Source: Metapseudomonas otitidis
GTDB taxonomy: Bacteria > Pseudomonadota > Gammaproteobacteria > Pseudomonadales > Pseudomonadaceae
Length of the DNA: 64,000 nucleotides
Assembly (NCBI RefSeq): GCF_900111835.1
Contig: NZ_FOJP01000001.1
Span: 310,001-374,000 of the forward strand
Reading direction: 5' to 3'
Part shown: one piece after another, positions 34,490 through 44,048 of the stretch
Position numbering within the stretch: position 1 is the first letter of the stretch
Layout: every line of letters begins with the position of its first letter
Notes under the pieces: generated by a model
The model's input: only the letters and a program-made list of their open reading frames with translations
Told to the model about the DNA's origin: nothing
Databases searched by the model: none
Position numbers and translations under genes: made by a program

Positions 34490-35386
34490 TTAGGAAGGCT
34501 TCACCTGGCGCTGCAGCCGTGCCCGGGCGCTGAACCAGCCGAACAGGCTGGCACGACCCTGGACGCGCGGGGTGCCGAAACTCTCGGTGATGCGGTCGAG
34601 GATGATCGCCAGCAGCACCACGGCCATGCCGCTCTCGAAGCCCAGGCCGATGTCCAGGCGCTGGATGCTGGCGAGTACGTCGTTGCCCAGGCCGCCGGCG
34701 CCGACCATCGAGGCGATGATCACCATCGACAGCGCCATCATGATGGTCTGGTTGACCCCGGCCATGATCGACGGCATCGCGTTGGGAAGCTGCACCTTGT
34801 ATAGCAGCTGCCAGCTTGTGCAGCCGAAGGATTGGCCGGCCTCGACGATTTCCTTGTTCACCTGGCGGATGCCGAGGCTGGTCAGGCGCACCGCCGGGGG
34901 CATGGCGAAGATCACCGTGGCGATGATCCCCGGCACGCGGCCGAGGCCGAAGAGCATGGCGGCGGGAATCAGGTAGACGAACGCCGGCATGGTCTGCATG
35001 AAGTCGAGGATCGGCCGGATGATGATGGCCACCCGCTCGCTCTTGGCAGCCCAGATGCCCAGCGGGATGCCCAGCAGCAGGCTGATGAGGGTGGAGGAGA
35101 AGGTCAGGCCGAGGGTGACCACGGTCTGCTCCCAGAAGCCGGTGAGCACGATCAGCACCAGCGAGGCGGCGGTGAACAGTGCGAACTTCACGCCGATGCG
35201 CCACAGGCCGAGGCCGACGAACACCGCGATCAGCAGCCAGGCCGGCGGCCACATCAGGAAGCGCTCGATCAGCTCGGAGAAGCCGCTGACCACGGCGCCC
35301 ACGTTCTCGAAGGCACCGCCGTAGTTTTCCAGCAGGTGCTGGACGACGTCGTTGACCCAGCTGCCCAGATCCAGTTTCTCGCTCAT
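34490..35386 (-). CDS. choW: Choline/quaternary-amine ABC transporter permease
   Basis: A 298-aa inner-membrane permease of the ProW/OpuAB class with about six or seven helices. It has the binding-protein-dependent transport loop EAGQSFGCTSWQLLYKVQLPNAMPSIMAG near residues 181-210, which contacts the ATPase. It starts 1 nt after the choV stop (35388), so translation is probably coupled. Together with ChoV it is the only complete quaternary-amine ABC core in the window. Confidence 0.95.
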   Translation of the reverse strand: MSEKLDLGSWVNDVVQHLLENYGGAFENVGAVVSGFSELIERFLMWPPAWLLIAVFVGLGLWRIGVKFALFTAASLVLIVLTGFWEQTVVTLGLTFSSTLISLLLGIPLGIWAAKSERVAIIIRPILDFMQTMPAFVYLIPAAMLFGLGRVPGIIATVIFAMPPAVRLTSLGIRQVNKEIVEAGQSFGCTSWQLLYKVQLPNAMPSIMAGVNQTIMMALSMVIIASMVGAGGLGNDVLASIQRLDIGLGFESGMAVVLLAIILDRITESFGTPRVQGRASLFGWFSARARLQRQVKPS

Positions 35387-35387
35387 C

Positions 35388-36584
35388 TCACACCCCCTGC
35401 AGTCGGCTCAGCAGGCGGCCCTTGCTGATCGCCCCGGCATAGTGGCCCGCCTGGTCGATGACCGGGATGGGACCTTCGTTGTCCACCAGGCGCTCGATCA
35501 CCTGGTCCAGTGGCAGGTCCTCGGGCACCGGCACGATCTGCTTGAGCAGGTCCGGTTCGAGGCTGCGGGAGCGGCCGTCCTCCACCAGCAGGGCGATCTT
35601 CTCCAGGCTGATGGAGCCGCGGAAGCGGTTGTCCTCGTCGACGATGAAGGCGTAGTGCTTGTCCATCGCCTGCAGCTCACGGCACACCTGCAGCGCATCG
35701 GGCGCCTTGCCGTTGTGCACGTAGAGCGGGACGCTGTCGGCCTTGAGCTGGCCAGCGGTGAGGTAGCGGCTGGTGTCGACGGTATCGAAGAAGTTGCGCA
35801 CGTAGTCGTTGGCGGGCTTCTCGATCAGCTCCTGCGGGGTGCCGACCTGGACCAGCTTGCCGCCTTCCATGATGCCGATGCGCGAACCGATGCGCATGGC
35901 TTCCTCGATGTCGTGGGAGACGAAGATGATGGTGCGGCGGTGGGTTTTCTGCAGCTCCAGCAGCACGTCCTGCATCTCGCGGCGCTTGAGCGGGTCGAGG
36001 GCCGAGAAGGCCTCGTCCATGATGATCATCGACGGGTCCACCGCCAGGGCGCGGGCCAGGCCCACGCGCTGCTGCATGCCGCCAGAGAGTTCGTGGGGGT
36101 ACTTGTGGGCGAAGGGCGCCAGGCCCACCTGCTCCAGCACTTCCATGGCGCGACGCTCGCGCTCCTTCTTGCTCTTGCCGGCCACTTCCAGGCCGAAGGC
36201 GGCGTTGTCCAGCACGGTGCGCGAGGGCATCAGGGCGAAGGACTGGAACACCATGCTCATGTCGCGACGACGCAGGTCGATCAGCTGTGCCTTGGGCAGC
36301 TTGGCCACGTTCTGGCCGTCGATGAAGACGTCGCCCGCGGTCGGTTCGATCAGACGGTTGATGAGGCGGATCAGGGTGGACTTGCCGGAGCCCGACAGGC
36401 CCATGAGGACGAAGATCTCGCCCTCCTCGACGCTGAACGAGACGTCGCTGACGCCGATCACCGCGCCACGTTCAGCGAGAATCCGTTCCTTGCTCCAGCC
36501 TTGCTTGAGCAGGTCGATGGCTTCTTGTGGCTGTTGGCCGAAAACCTTGTAGAGGTTCTGGACCACGATTTTTCCAGACTGCAT
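35388..36584 (-). CDS. choV: Choline/quaternary-amine ABC transporter ATPase
   Basis: A 398-aa ProV-like ATPase. Walker A GLSGSGKST near residue 61, signature ELSGGMQQRVGLARAL near residue 165, Walker B MIIMDEAFSALDP near residue 187, and switch His in VSHD. After the ATPase domain (about residue 275 onward) come tandem CBS domains, as in osmoregulated ProV/OpuAA. It is the first gene of choV-choW-choX-betX. The untranslated region upstream is unusually long (next gene 670 bp away). Confidence 0.95.
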   Translation of the reverse strand: MQSGKIVVQNLYKVFGQQPQEAIDLLKQGWSKERILAERGAVIGVSDVSFSVEEGEIFVLMGLSGSGKSTLIRLINRLIEPTAGDVFIDGQNVAKLPKAQLIDLRRRDMSMVFQSFALMPSRTVLDNAAFGLEVAGKSKKERERRAMEVLEQVGLAPFAHKYPHELSGGMQQRVGLARALAVDPSMIIMDEAFSALDPLKRREMQDVLLELQKTHRRTIIFVSHDIEEAMRIGSRIGIMEGGKLVQVGTPQELIEKPANDYVRNFFDTVDTSRYLTAGQLKADSVPLYVHNGKAPDALQVCRELQAMDKHYAFIVDEDNRFRGSISLEKIALLVEDGRSRSLEPDLLKQIVPVPEDLPLDQVIERLVDNEGPIPVIDQAGHYAGAISKGRLLSRLQGV

Positions 36585-37253
36585 GGGATCATTCCCCTTC
36601 GGTAGGCATCCTTGTCGGACACGCGTGCTCGCGGGCTCCCATCCAGGGCGCGGCGCCAGGTGCTGTCGACTGTTCTTGCCTGTGTGGGTTTACTGGTTCC
36701 AGGGCCTGGCAGGGAGGCTGTGCGACGTCGAACCGACGACCGGGTGCCCACGGATTCAGACAGCCACCCTCACCCCGCAGGGCATGGACGCCTGATCGAA
36801 TCCTTGAGTTCCTGTCCTTCGTTGCGCTGAGTTGCAAACCGCTTTCCACACCCTCTGGCAGTGCTACGTGACCCGATCCCTGGGTCATTCCACACCTCGA
36901 CCGGAGGTGCGCGTACATCCGAAATTTCTTGTAGGGCCACGTCCCGTCAGGAGGGCATGGCCGCTTTGTGTTCTTCGGTCCGGGGCGGAGGGCCCCGGTC
37001 TGCCGCACCTCCCTGGGAGTGCGACAGCGACGAAATCGGCTGTCTCAACGATATAGCCTCGGCATACCGGCAATTGTCGGTTTACGACCCTGACGTGTTG
37101 GGCGACGACATCAGCCAATGGCGGAAAACCTTAACAGAAAGTTTTTGCCCGGCGCGACCGCTGGAACCCGCATGGCGACTGGCCTGCAGCGCTTGAGCAG
37201 GCTGCAGGCCAGGGCCGCCGGGGGCTGCGGTGGAGTGGAGGGAACGACAGAAA
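36585..37253. other. 670-bp regulatory interval upstream of choV
   Basis: No credible gene on either strand. It contains the inverted repeat TGACCC - 7 nt - GGGTCA (36869-36887) and, near the far end, a GTCGCTGTCG word on the minus strand (37022-37031). The weaker word ATCGTTGAGA lies 21 bp further upstream (37043-37052). If the promoter is near 37000, the choV mRNA would carry a leader of about 400 nt. Confidence 0.5.
36869..36887. promoter_or_regulatory. Inverted repeat in the choV leader
   Basis: TGACCC - 7 nt - GGGTCA, perfect 6-bp arms, about 290 bp upstream of choV. It may be an operator or mRNA hairpin; no regulator can be assigned. Confidence 0.4.
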
Positions 37254-38192
37254 TCAGGGTTCGGCGGCCAAGTTCAGGGCAGGATCCGCCGGCTTTCCGT
37301 CGCGGGTGGTGACGCCTTCGAGCCAGCGCGCCAGGTCGGCGGGGTTCTCCTTCAGCCAGGCCTTGGCCTCGCGGCGACGGTTGGTGCTCTGGTTGAGCAC
37401 GGCGCCCATCAGGTGGTTCTCCATGGCCAGGGAGAAGCGCAGGTTCTTCAGCAGGCGCCCGAGGTTCGGGCACTCCTTGGCCAGCCCTGCACGGGTGTTG
37501 GTGTAGACGGTGGCACCGCCGAAGTTCGGGCCGAAGTAGTCGTCGCCGCCGGCCAGGTACTGCATCTCGAAGGTGTTGTTCATCGGGTGCGGCTCCCAGC
37601 CGAGGAACACCACCCACTGCTTGAGGTGCTCGGCGCGCTTCACCTGCGCCAACATGCTGCTCTCGCTGGACTCCACCAGCTGGAAGTCACCGACGCCGAA
37701 GGCGTTCTCGCTGATCATCCGGCCGATCAGCTTGTTGCCGTCGTTGCCCGGCTCGATGCCATAGATCTTCCCGCCCAGTTCCTTGCGAAAGCGCGCCAGG
37801 TCGGAAAAGTTCTTCAACCCGCCGTCCCACGCCGCCTTGTTCACCGCCAGGGTGTACTTGGCGCCCTCCAGGTTGGCACCCAGGGTGTCGACGCTGCCTT
37901 TCTCGCGGTAGGGGGCGATGTCGTTCTCCATGCTCGGCATCCAGTTGCCGAGGAACACATCGATCTTCTTGTCCGCCATGGCCTTGTAGGTGTCGGGCAC
38001 GGACAGGCGCTTGACCTGGGTGCTGTAGCCCAGCTCGGTGAGCACGTAGCGGGTCACGGCGGTGGTGACGGTGATGTCGGTCCAGCCGACATCGGCGAAG
38101 CGAACGGTGGAGCAGGACTCCGGATCGGCAGCCTGGGCCAGCAGCGGAAAGCACAGCGCTGCGGCCAGGCCCCAGGTTTTTCTAGGGTTCAT
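37254..38192 (-). CDS. Additional ChoX-like quaternary-amine binding protein
   Basis: A 312-aa periplasmic OpuAC-type protein. Signal peptide ends ...LLAQA (about residue 21). Ligand-box regions are [21 protein letters not shown] and [10 protein letters not shown]. The middle one has Asn in place of the Tyr seen in ChoX and CaiX, which may change specificity. It has no own permease or ATPase and is separated from choV by 670 bp, so it is likely a further docking partner of ChoVW. It is divergent from sdaB. Ligand is unassigned: choline, betaine, or a related compound. Confidence 0.83.
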   Translation of the reverse strand: MNPRKTWGLAAALCFPLLAQAADPESCSTVRFADVGWTDITVTTAVTRYVLTELGYSTQVKRLSVPDTYKAMADKKIDVFLGNWMPSMENDIAPYREKGSVDTLGANLEGAKYTLAVNKAAWDGGLKNFSDLARFRKELGGKIYGIEPGNDGNKLIGRMISENAFGVGDFQLVESSESSMLAQVKRAEHLKQWVVFLGWEPHPMNNTFEMQYLAGGDDYFGPNFGGATVYTNTRAGLAKECPNLGRLLKNLRFSLAMENHLMGAVLNQSTNRRREAKAWLKENPADLARWLEGVTTRDGKPADPALNLAAEP

Positions 38193-38290
38193 GGTCTTAT
38201 CCACAGGGTGTTTCGGATCGGGGAAACCCGCGTGGCGAACGATGCGCTGCTGGCCGGAGCGGGGCGCCTGGATCATGGCGCCGTAGACGT

Positions 38291-38334
38291 GTCGCTTTCT
38301 ACGAAGCAGGTCGCAAGCAGGACGTCGCTGTCGT
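38291..38334. promoter_or_regulatory. GTCGC-type repeats between the binding protein gene and sdaB
   Basis: GTCGCTTTCT (38291-38300), GTCGCAAGCA (38310-38319) and GTCGCTGTCG (38324-38333). They resemble the half-sites in front of gbdR and the dgc operon, but the spacing is less regular. They are possible GbdR contacts in the divergent promoter region. Confidence 0.35.
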
Positions 38335-38459
38335 TTTTCCACGCTCGCTGTGGGGATAACGGGCGACGCATTCGGACACGAGCAAGTCGGTGTGGGACGT
38401 TCGCCGGTCACGGAAATGCCGATGATGTGCGCGATGCAACCCAGTCAGCGGAGAGTCCC

Positions 38460-39836
<1,377 letters not shown>

Positions 39837-40039
39837 CCCGCCCGTGCCCCGGGCCCGGGCGCGCCGCCGCCTTTTGGTGCGTCGCGCCCGGAACGGATTA
39901 AAAGACCTCCTGACCAATCGGTCACATCACGCGCCGTTCGTCTGTTACGGCCCATATTCCCGGATGTAGCGGGGTGACAGCGGCCCTCCCGTCCGGTGCT
40001 ACCGAACACCCCAGGCGCCAGGAACCACGCGGCCTGGCG

Positions 40040-40069
40040 GTCGCTATCAGAATGTTTCTGTCGCTCTCG
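40040..40069 (+). promoter_or_regulatory. Direct repeat upstream of gbdR (candidate GbdR site)
   Basis: GTCGCTATCA at 40040 and GTCGCTCTCG at 40060, same orientation, 20 bp centre to centre (two helical turns), as expected for an AraC-family activator contacting two half-sites. Autoregulation is inferred. Confidence 0.45.
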
Positions 40070-40114
40070 CCTAGCCCCGCTGGCATGGGGTTTGGATGAA
40101 TCGACGCATTTTTA

Positions 40115-40130
40115 TTGAACAGCTGATCAA
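40115..40130. promoter_or_regulatory. BetI-like dyad upstream of gbdR
   Basis: TTGAACAGCTGATCAA, a near-perfect palindrome (one mismatched pair), preceded by TTTTTA exactly as in the betB-betT site. It is 125 bp upstream of gbdR. Confidence 0.42.
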
Positions 40131-40254
40131 TCCAGGCATGGCCTTTGCCTTGTAGAAAGGGCAACCGTCTGGGTCAGCGCGTACCAGAACCACCAATAAG
40201 AAAGAGGGCCTCGCAATAGAGGCTCAATGCGTGTTTAGCGTGAGGGTTTCGCAG

Positions 40255-41349
40255 ATGTCACAGTCCACCACCGGCTCCCAGCCTCAGAATCGCGTCCCCC
40301 AAACCATCGGCTTCCTGCTGCTGGACAACTTCACCCTGATCTCCCTGGCCTCGGCGGTGGAACCGCTGCGCATGGCCAACCAGCTTTCCGGCAAGGAGCT
40401 GTACCGCTGGTACACCCTCAGCCAGGACGGCAAGCCGGTCAGCGCCAGCGACGGCCTGCAGATCACCCCCGACGCCGGCCTGGAGAACGCGCCGGCGCTG
40501 GATGCGGTGATCGTCTGCGGCGGGGTGGACATCCAGCACAGCGTGACCCGCGAGCACCTGCACTGGCTGCAGGTGCAGTCCCGCCAGGGCCGCCAGCTGG
40601 ACGCCGTGTGCACCGGCAGCTGGGCGCTGGCCAAGGCCGGTCTGCTGGACGGGTTCGACTGCAGCGTGCACTGGGAATGCCTGGCGGCCATGCAGGAAGC
40701 CTTCCCCCGCGCCGCCGTGACCACCCGCCTGTTCTCCATCGACCGCAACCGCAACACCTCCTCCGGCGGCACCGCGCCGATGGACATGATGCTGCACCTC
40801 ATCGGCCGCGAGCATGGCCGCGAGCTGGCAGCGGCGATCTCCGAGATGTTCATCTACGAGCGCATCCGCAACGAGCAGGACCACCAGCGCGTGCCCCTCA
40901 AGCACATGCTCGGCACCAACCAGCCGAAGCTGCAGGAAATCGTCGCGCTCATGGAGGCCAACCTCGAAGAGCCCATCGACCTGGACGAGCTGGCCTGCTA
41001 CGTCGACGTTTCCCGTCGCCAGCTGGAGCGCCTGTTCCAGAAGTACCTGCACTGCTCGCCGTCGCGCTACTACCTCAAGCTGCGCCTGATCCGCGCGCGC
41101 CAGCTGCTGAAGCAGACCGCCATGTCGATCATCGAAGTGGCCTCGGTGTGCGGCTTCGTCTCCACCCCGCACTTCTCCAAGTGCTACCGCGAGTATTTCG
41201 GCATCCCGCCGCGCGACGAGCGCGCGGGCCAGAACGCCAACGTCGTCGCCCTGGTGCCGCTGCCCGAAGACCTGCGCCGCCCCTCCACCGCTGGTGTCGC
41301 CCTCAGCCGTGCGCAGAGCGAATCCACCTTCGCCAGCGTCCGCCTGTAA
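40255..41349 (+). CDS. gbdR: AraC-family activator GbdR
   Basis: A 364-aa regulator with an N-terminal DJ-1/PfpI-like (glutamine amidotransferase-like) ligand domain (about residues 20-200, VCGGVDIQ, CTGSWALAKAGLLDG) and a C-terminal AraC double helix-turn-helix (about 245-340, CYVDVSRRQLERLFQKY ... VASVCGFVSTPHFSKCYREYFG). It is the glycine betaine/dimethylglycine-responsive activator of betaine catabolism in Pseudomonas; here it adjoins sdaB as in P. aeruginosa. The ATG at 40255 with GAGGG upstream was chosen over an in-frame GTG at 40231 that lacks an SD. It ends in a 9-bp hairpin. Confidence 0.93.
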   Translation: MSQSTTGSQPQNRVPQTIGFLLLDNFTLISLASAVEPLRMANQLSGKELYRWYTLSQDGKPVSASDGLQITPDAGLENAPALDAVIVCGGVDIQHSVTREHLHWLQVQSRQGRQLDAVCTGSWALAKAGLLDGFDCSVHWECLAAMQEAFPRAAVTTRLFSIDRNRNTSSGGTAPMDMMLHLIGREHGRELAAAISEMFIYERIRNEQDHQRVPLKHMLGTNQPKLQEIVALMEANLEEPIDLDELACYVDVSRRQLERLFQKYLHCSPSRYYLKLRLIRARQLLKQTAMSIIEVASVCGFVSTPHFSKCYREYFGIPPRDERAGQNANVVALVPLPEDLRRPSTAGVALSRAQSESTFASVRL

Positions 41350-41355
41350 CCCACC

Positions 41356-41378
41356 CGGGGCCGCCTAGCGGCCCCGTT
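41356..41378 (+). terminator. Hairpin terminator after gbdR
   Basis: CGGGGCCGC - CTA - GCGGCCCCG followed by TT, 7 nt after the gbdR stop. Perfect 9-bp stem; the T-tract is short. Confidence 0.7.
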
Positions 41379-41392
41379 CCCCAAAACGTCCC

Positions 41393-41648
41393 TGTAGCCC
41401 GGGCTTCAGCCCGGGAAACTCCCCGGCTGAAACCCGCCCGTAGGAGCAAGCTCTGCTCGCGGAGGTTCTTCCCCTGCGCAACCGTCCATCCCCGGACTGA
41501 AGTCCGGGCTACGCGGTTTTGCCTGGGGCTTGGGTGTGGGGGCTTTCGCGGTTGAAACCGCTCCCACGGGTGCCGACCTTTAGGAGCGGTCGCGTGCGAT
41601 GGAGGGCGGAGGCGGACGTAGGATGGGCTGAGCTGTGCGAAGCCCATC
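41393..41648. repeat. Cluster of four REP-type hairpins of three classes
   Basis: Class A: TGTAGCCCGGGCTTCAGCCCGGGA at 41393 and an inverted relative CCCGGACTGAAGTCCGGGCTACG at 41491. Class B: GTGGGGGC...GAAACCGCTCCCAC at 41536-41567. Class C: GTAGGATGGGCTGAGC...GCGAAGCCCATC at 41618-41648. They fill the 390-bp gap between gbdR and the end of the dgc operon. No gene is seen there. Confidence 0.75.
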
Positions 41649-41698
41649 GGTGCCAGGGGATGCTTCGTGTCGGCGGGCGACGGTTTTGCGTGGGCATG

Positions 41699-41722
41699 AA
41701 AAAGGGCGCCAGCGGCGCCCTT
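41699..41722 (-). terminator. Terminator of the dgc-etf operon
   Basis: Minus strand: AAGGGCGCC - GCT - GGCGCCCTTTTT, 17 nt past the last small gene. Confidence 0.85.
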
Positions 41723-41738
41723 CGTCGTTACGGGGGAA

Positions 41739-41984
41739 TCAGCGCGGCACCAGGGCCGGGAGCAGGGTGCGGGATATGGCTTCGCGCACCTGGGGCAGCA
41801 GGGTGGCGTTGCCGCCCAGCAGCTCCTCCACCAGGCGCCGCAGGGCAGTGGCGCGCTCCGGGCTGAGGCCGCTGACGGCGTGTTCGCACGCCTGTTCGGC
41901 GCTCACCCCCGGCGGAATGCTGAGGCCCAGTGCAACCAGCCGGTCGCGGAAGTCATCCTGGTCGATCAGATCGGCATGCATCAT
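41739..41984 (-). CDS. Uncharacterised 81-aa protein at the end of the dgc-etf operon
   Basis: Unrecognised small acidic-to-neutral helical protein (MMHADLIDQDDFRDRLVALG...), with no Cys, no signal peptide and no membrane segment. The middle part EQACEHAVSGLSPERATALRRLVEELLGG is predicted helical and amphipathic. It follows etfB by 25 nt with a good GGAGG, and is followed by the operon terminator, so it is clearly part of the dimethylglycine unit. Possible roles are an assembly or electron-transfer accessory factor; none can be shown. An alternative start is the next ATG, one codon later. Confidence 0.7.
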   Translation of the reverse strand: MMHADLIDQDDFRDRLVALGLSIPPGVSAEQACEHAVSGLSPERATALRRLVEELLGGNATLLPQVREAISRTLLPALVPR

Positions 41985-42009
41985 GTCGGTGTCTCCTCCT
42001 GGTGCTGCG

Positions 42010-42789
42010 TCAGCGCAGCACGCCCTCTTCCTGCAGCAGTTTGAAGATAGCCTCGGCACCCGCTTCCGGCGAAAGGTCCTTGAGGACCTGGCCGCCACCG
42101 CCGGAGGCCTTGGCCGTCGCCGCCTTCATCCGCTCGGCACCGGTCTTGGCCTTGATCACCTTGAGGCGCTTGGGGCGCGGGCGGGCGGGTTGCAGCTGAC
42201 TATCGGCGAACAGCTCGTCTTCTACCACGTCCACGTCTTCGGCACTTAGCTGTCCGCGACGCGCCGGGCCGTAGGCGCTCTGCCGTGCGGCCGGGGCGGC
42301 GTTGTCGACGCTGGCGAGGAACGGCAGGCGCACCTTCAGCCGGCGCCGCTGGCCACGGGGCAGGGCTTGCAGCACCTGGGCGACGCCGTTGTCCACCTTC
42401 TCCACCTCGGCCAGGCCCACCACCAGCGGCCAGCCGAGGCGCTCGGCCAGCAGGTAGGGCAGCATGCCCGAGCCTTCGCCGGTTTCCGCCTGGCTGCCGG
42501 TGAGCACCAGCTGCGCGCCGCTGTGCTGGATGAAATCGCCGAGGGCCGGCAGGGCGTCGTCACGCGGGCCCTGCTCCAGCACCACCAGCTCGGTCAGGCC
42601 CATGCCCAGGTAGCTGCGCAGGGCGTCTTCCCGGGGATCGCCGGCGTGCACCACCCGCAGCTGCGGGCCGGCCAGGCGCAGGCCCAGCTCCACCGCGCGG
42701 GCGTCCTGGTCGGCGCGGCGCGGACGGCCGGACGTGGGGTGGGCGCCGACGGAGACGAGGCTGACGATCTTCAGTGCGTCATGCGGCAT
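42010..42789 (-). CDS. etfB: Electron-transfer flavoprotein beta subunit (dimethylglycine-specific)
   Basis: A 259-aa EtfB-type protein. The AMP-binding/recognition region lies around TELVVLEQGPRDDALPALGDFIQHSGAQLVLTGSQAETGEGSGMLPYLLAERLGWP (residues about 65-120). Its start overlaps the etfA stop by 11 nt, so expression is coupled. It lies directly downstream of dgcB and etfA and most likely carries electrons from DgcA/DgcB rather than serving fatty-acid oxidation. The C terminus, with a lysine-rich stretch and ATAKASGGGGQVL linker, is longer than in housekeeping EtfB. Confidence 0.88.
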   Translation of the reverse strand: MPHDALKIVSLVSVGAHPTSGRPRRADQDARAVELGLRLAGPQLRVVHAGDPREDALRSYLGMGLTELVVLEQGPRDDALPALGDFIQHSGAQLVLTGSQAETGEGSGMLPYLLAERLGWPLVVGLAEVEKVDNGVAQVLQALPRGQRRRLKVRLPFLASVDNAAPAARQSAYGPARRGQLSAEDVDVVEDELFADSQLQPARPRPKRLKVIKAKTGAERMKAATAKASGGGGQVLKDLSPEAGAEAIFKLLQEEGVLR

Positions 42790-44011
42790 CGCGTGCCCCT
42801 CCCTGACGGTATTGCCGTACCCGCTCGATGAGCGCGGCGAGGATGGCGCCGGAGTCGCCGATCACCGAGAGATCGGCGCGTTTGATCATGTCGCAGCCCG
42901 GGTCCATGTTCACCGCCACCACCTTGTCGCAGGCGCCGATGCCTTGCAGGTGCTGGATGGCCCCGGAGATGCCCACCGCGAGGTAGACCCGCGCGGTGAC
43001 CCAGGTGCCGGTGGCGCCGACCTGGCGGTTGCGCGGCATGTGGCCGTCGTCCACCGCCACGCGGGAGGCGCCTTCGGTGGCGCCCAGCTCGCGGGCGGCC
43101 TGGTGGAACAGGTCCCAGTCCTTCACGCCGTTGCCGCCGGAGAGGATGAACTCCGCTTCGGCCATGGGGATCTGCGCCGGGTCCACGGCCACCGGGCCGA
43201 GGTCTTCGATGCGCGGCAGGCTGTGGGCGATGGCGTGGGTGAGTTCCAGGGCGCGGGCCTCGTGGCGGGTCTCGCTGACCGGCTCGGCGCATTCGGCGGC
43301 GGCCAGCACCAGGCGTGGCAGGCGCCGTACCAGGTCTTCACGGCCGGCACCGGCACGGCCCGTGGCCTGCTGGTCGGCCACCTGCCAGACGCGGGTGGCG
43401 GGGCGCTCGCCGAGCTTGGCGGCCAGGCGCCGGCCCAGCTCGCCGCCACCGGTGCGGCTGTCGGGCAGTAGCCAGTGGCGCGGCGCCAGCTGGCTTTCCA
43501 CGGCGCTCAGGGCCAGCACCCGCGCTTCCGGCGAGTAGCCGTCGAAGGCTTCACCGGGGATGCGCAGCAGGCGGTCGACGCCAGCGGTGTCGAAGGCGCT
43601 TTCCTTGTCCTCGCCGAACACCACGGCCACCACGGCGCCGTCACTGCCGGCCAGCTTGCGGGCCAGGCCGAGCAGGTCCTTGTCGTGGCTGGAGAGGCGG
43701 CCGCCGACCATGTCGGGCACCACGCAGATGTGGAAGGCCGGTTGTTCGATGACCAACAGCGGCAGCTGCACCACCTCGGGCGCGCTGCTGCGCTTGCCGG
43801 CGGTGCCCTGCTGGGCGCCGCTGCGGTCGATGCGCTTGACGCCGTTGGGGCCGATGAAGCCGGCGGCGGCCACATGGGGGTTCTTGCGCAGCACGCCGTT
43901 GGGGCCCATCCAGCTGGCCTGGCCTTGGGTCTGCAGCAGGCCGTGCAGCGGGTGCAGGCGATTGCGGGCGATCCACTCGGCGCGTGGGTCGCGGCGGATG
44001 ATGTCGCTCAT
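42779..44011 (-). CDS. etfA: Electron-transfer flavoprotein alpha subunit (dimethylglycine-specific)
   Basis: A 410-aa EtfA-type protein, longer than housekeeping EtfA (about 310). The C-terminal FAD domain begins SGGNGVKDWDLFHQAA near residue 291, followed by RQVGATGTWVTARVYLAVGISGAIQHLQG. The extra ~80 N-terminal residues contain two GPNGV motifs (36-40 and 54-58) and no cysteines, so this is not a ferredoxin extension. It is placed between dgcB and etfB. It is probably the dedicated acceptor for dimethylglycine demethylation. Confidence 0.9.
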   Translation of the reverse strand: MSDIIRRDPRAEWIARNRLHPLHGLLQTQGQASWMGPNGVLRKNPHVAAAGFIGPNGVKRIDRSGAQQGTAGKRSSAPEVVQLPLLVIEQPAFHICVVPDMVGGRLSSHDKDLLGLARKLAGSDGAVVAVVFGEDKESAFDTAGVDRLLRIPGEAFDGYSPEARVLALSAVESQLAPRHWLLPDSRTGGGELGRRLAAKLGERPATRVWQVADQQATGRAGAGREDLVRRLPRLVLAAAECAEPVSETRHEARALELTHAIAHSLPRIEDLGPVAVDPAQIPMAEAEFILSGGNGVKDWDLFHQAARELGATEGASRVAVDDGHMPRNRQVGATGTWVTARVYLAVGISGAIQHLQGIGACDKVVAVNMDPGCDMIKRADLSVIGDSGAILAALIERVRQYRQGGARDAA

Positions 44012-44048
44012 GCTCGGGTCTCCAGGCGGGGGAGGCGGTGGATGGGCA

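Larger units (their letters stand above)
39837..40254 (+). promoter_or_regulatory. gbdR upstream region
   Basis: A 418-bp non-coding region. A 9-bp stem CCGGGCGCG / CGCGCCCGG (39855-39891, 19-nt loop) follows sdaB and may end its transcript. Further on are the direct repeat at 40040-40069 and a BetI-like dyad at 40115-40130. Confidence 0.6.

Noticed and set aside
33510-35252. 580-codon frame extending choX through choW
   Set aside because: The upstream part overlaps choW out of frame; the signal peptide at 34454 sets the true start.
37230-38459. Upstream extension of the sdaB frame
   Set aside because: The first ~410 codons run antisense to the binding protein gene and have no similarity to SdaB; the GTG at 38460 with GGAGAG gives the family length.
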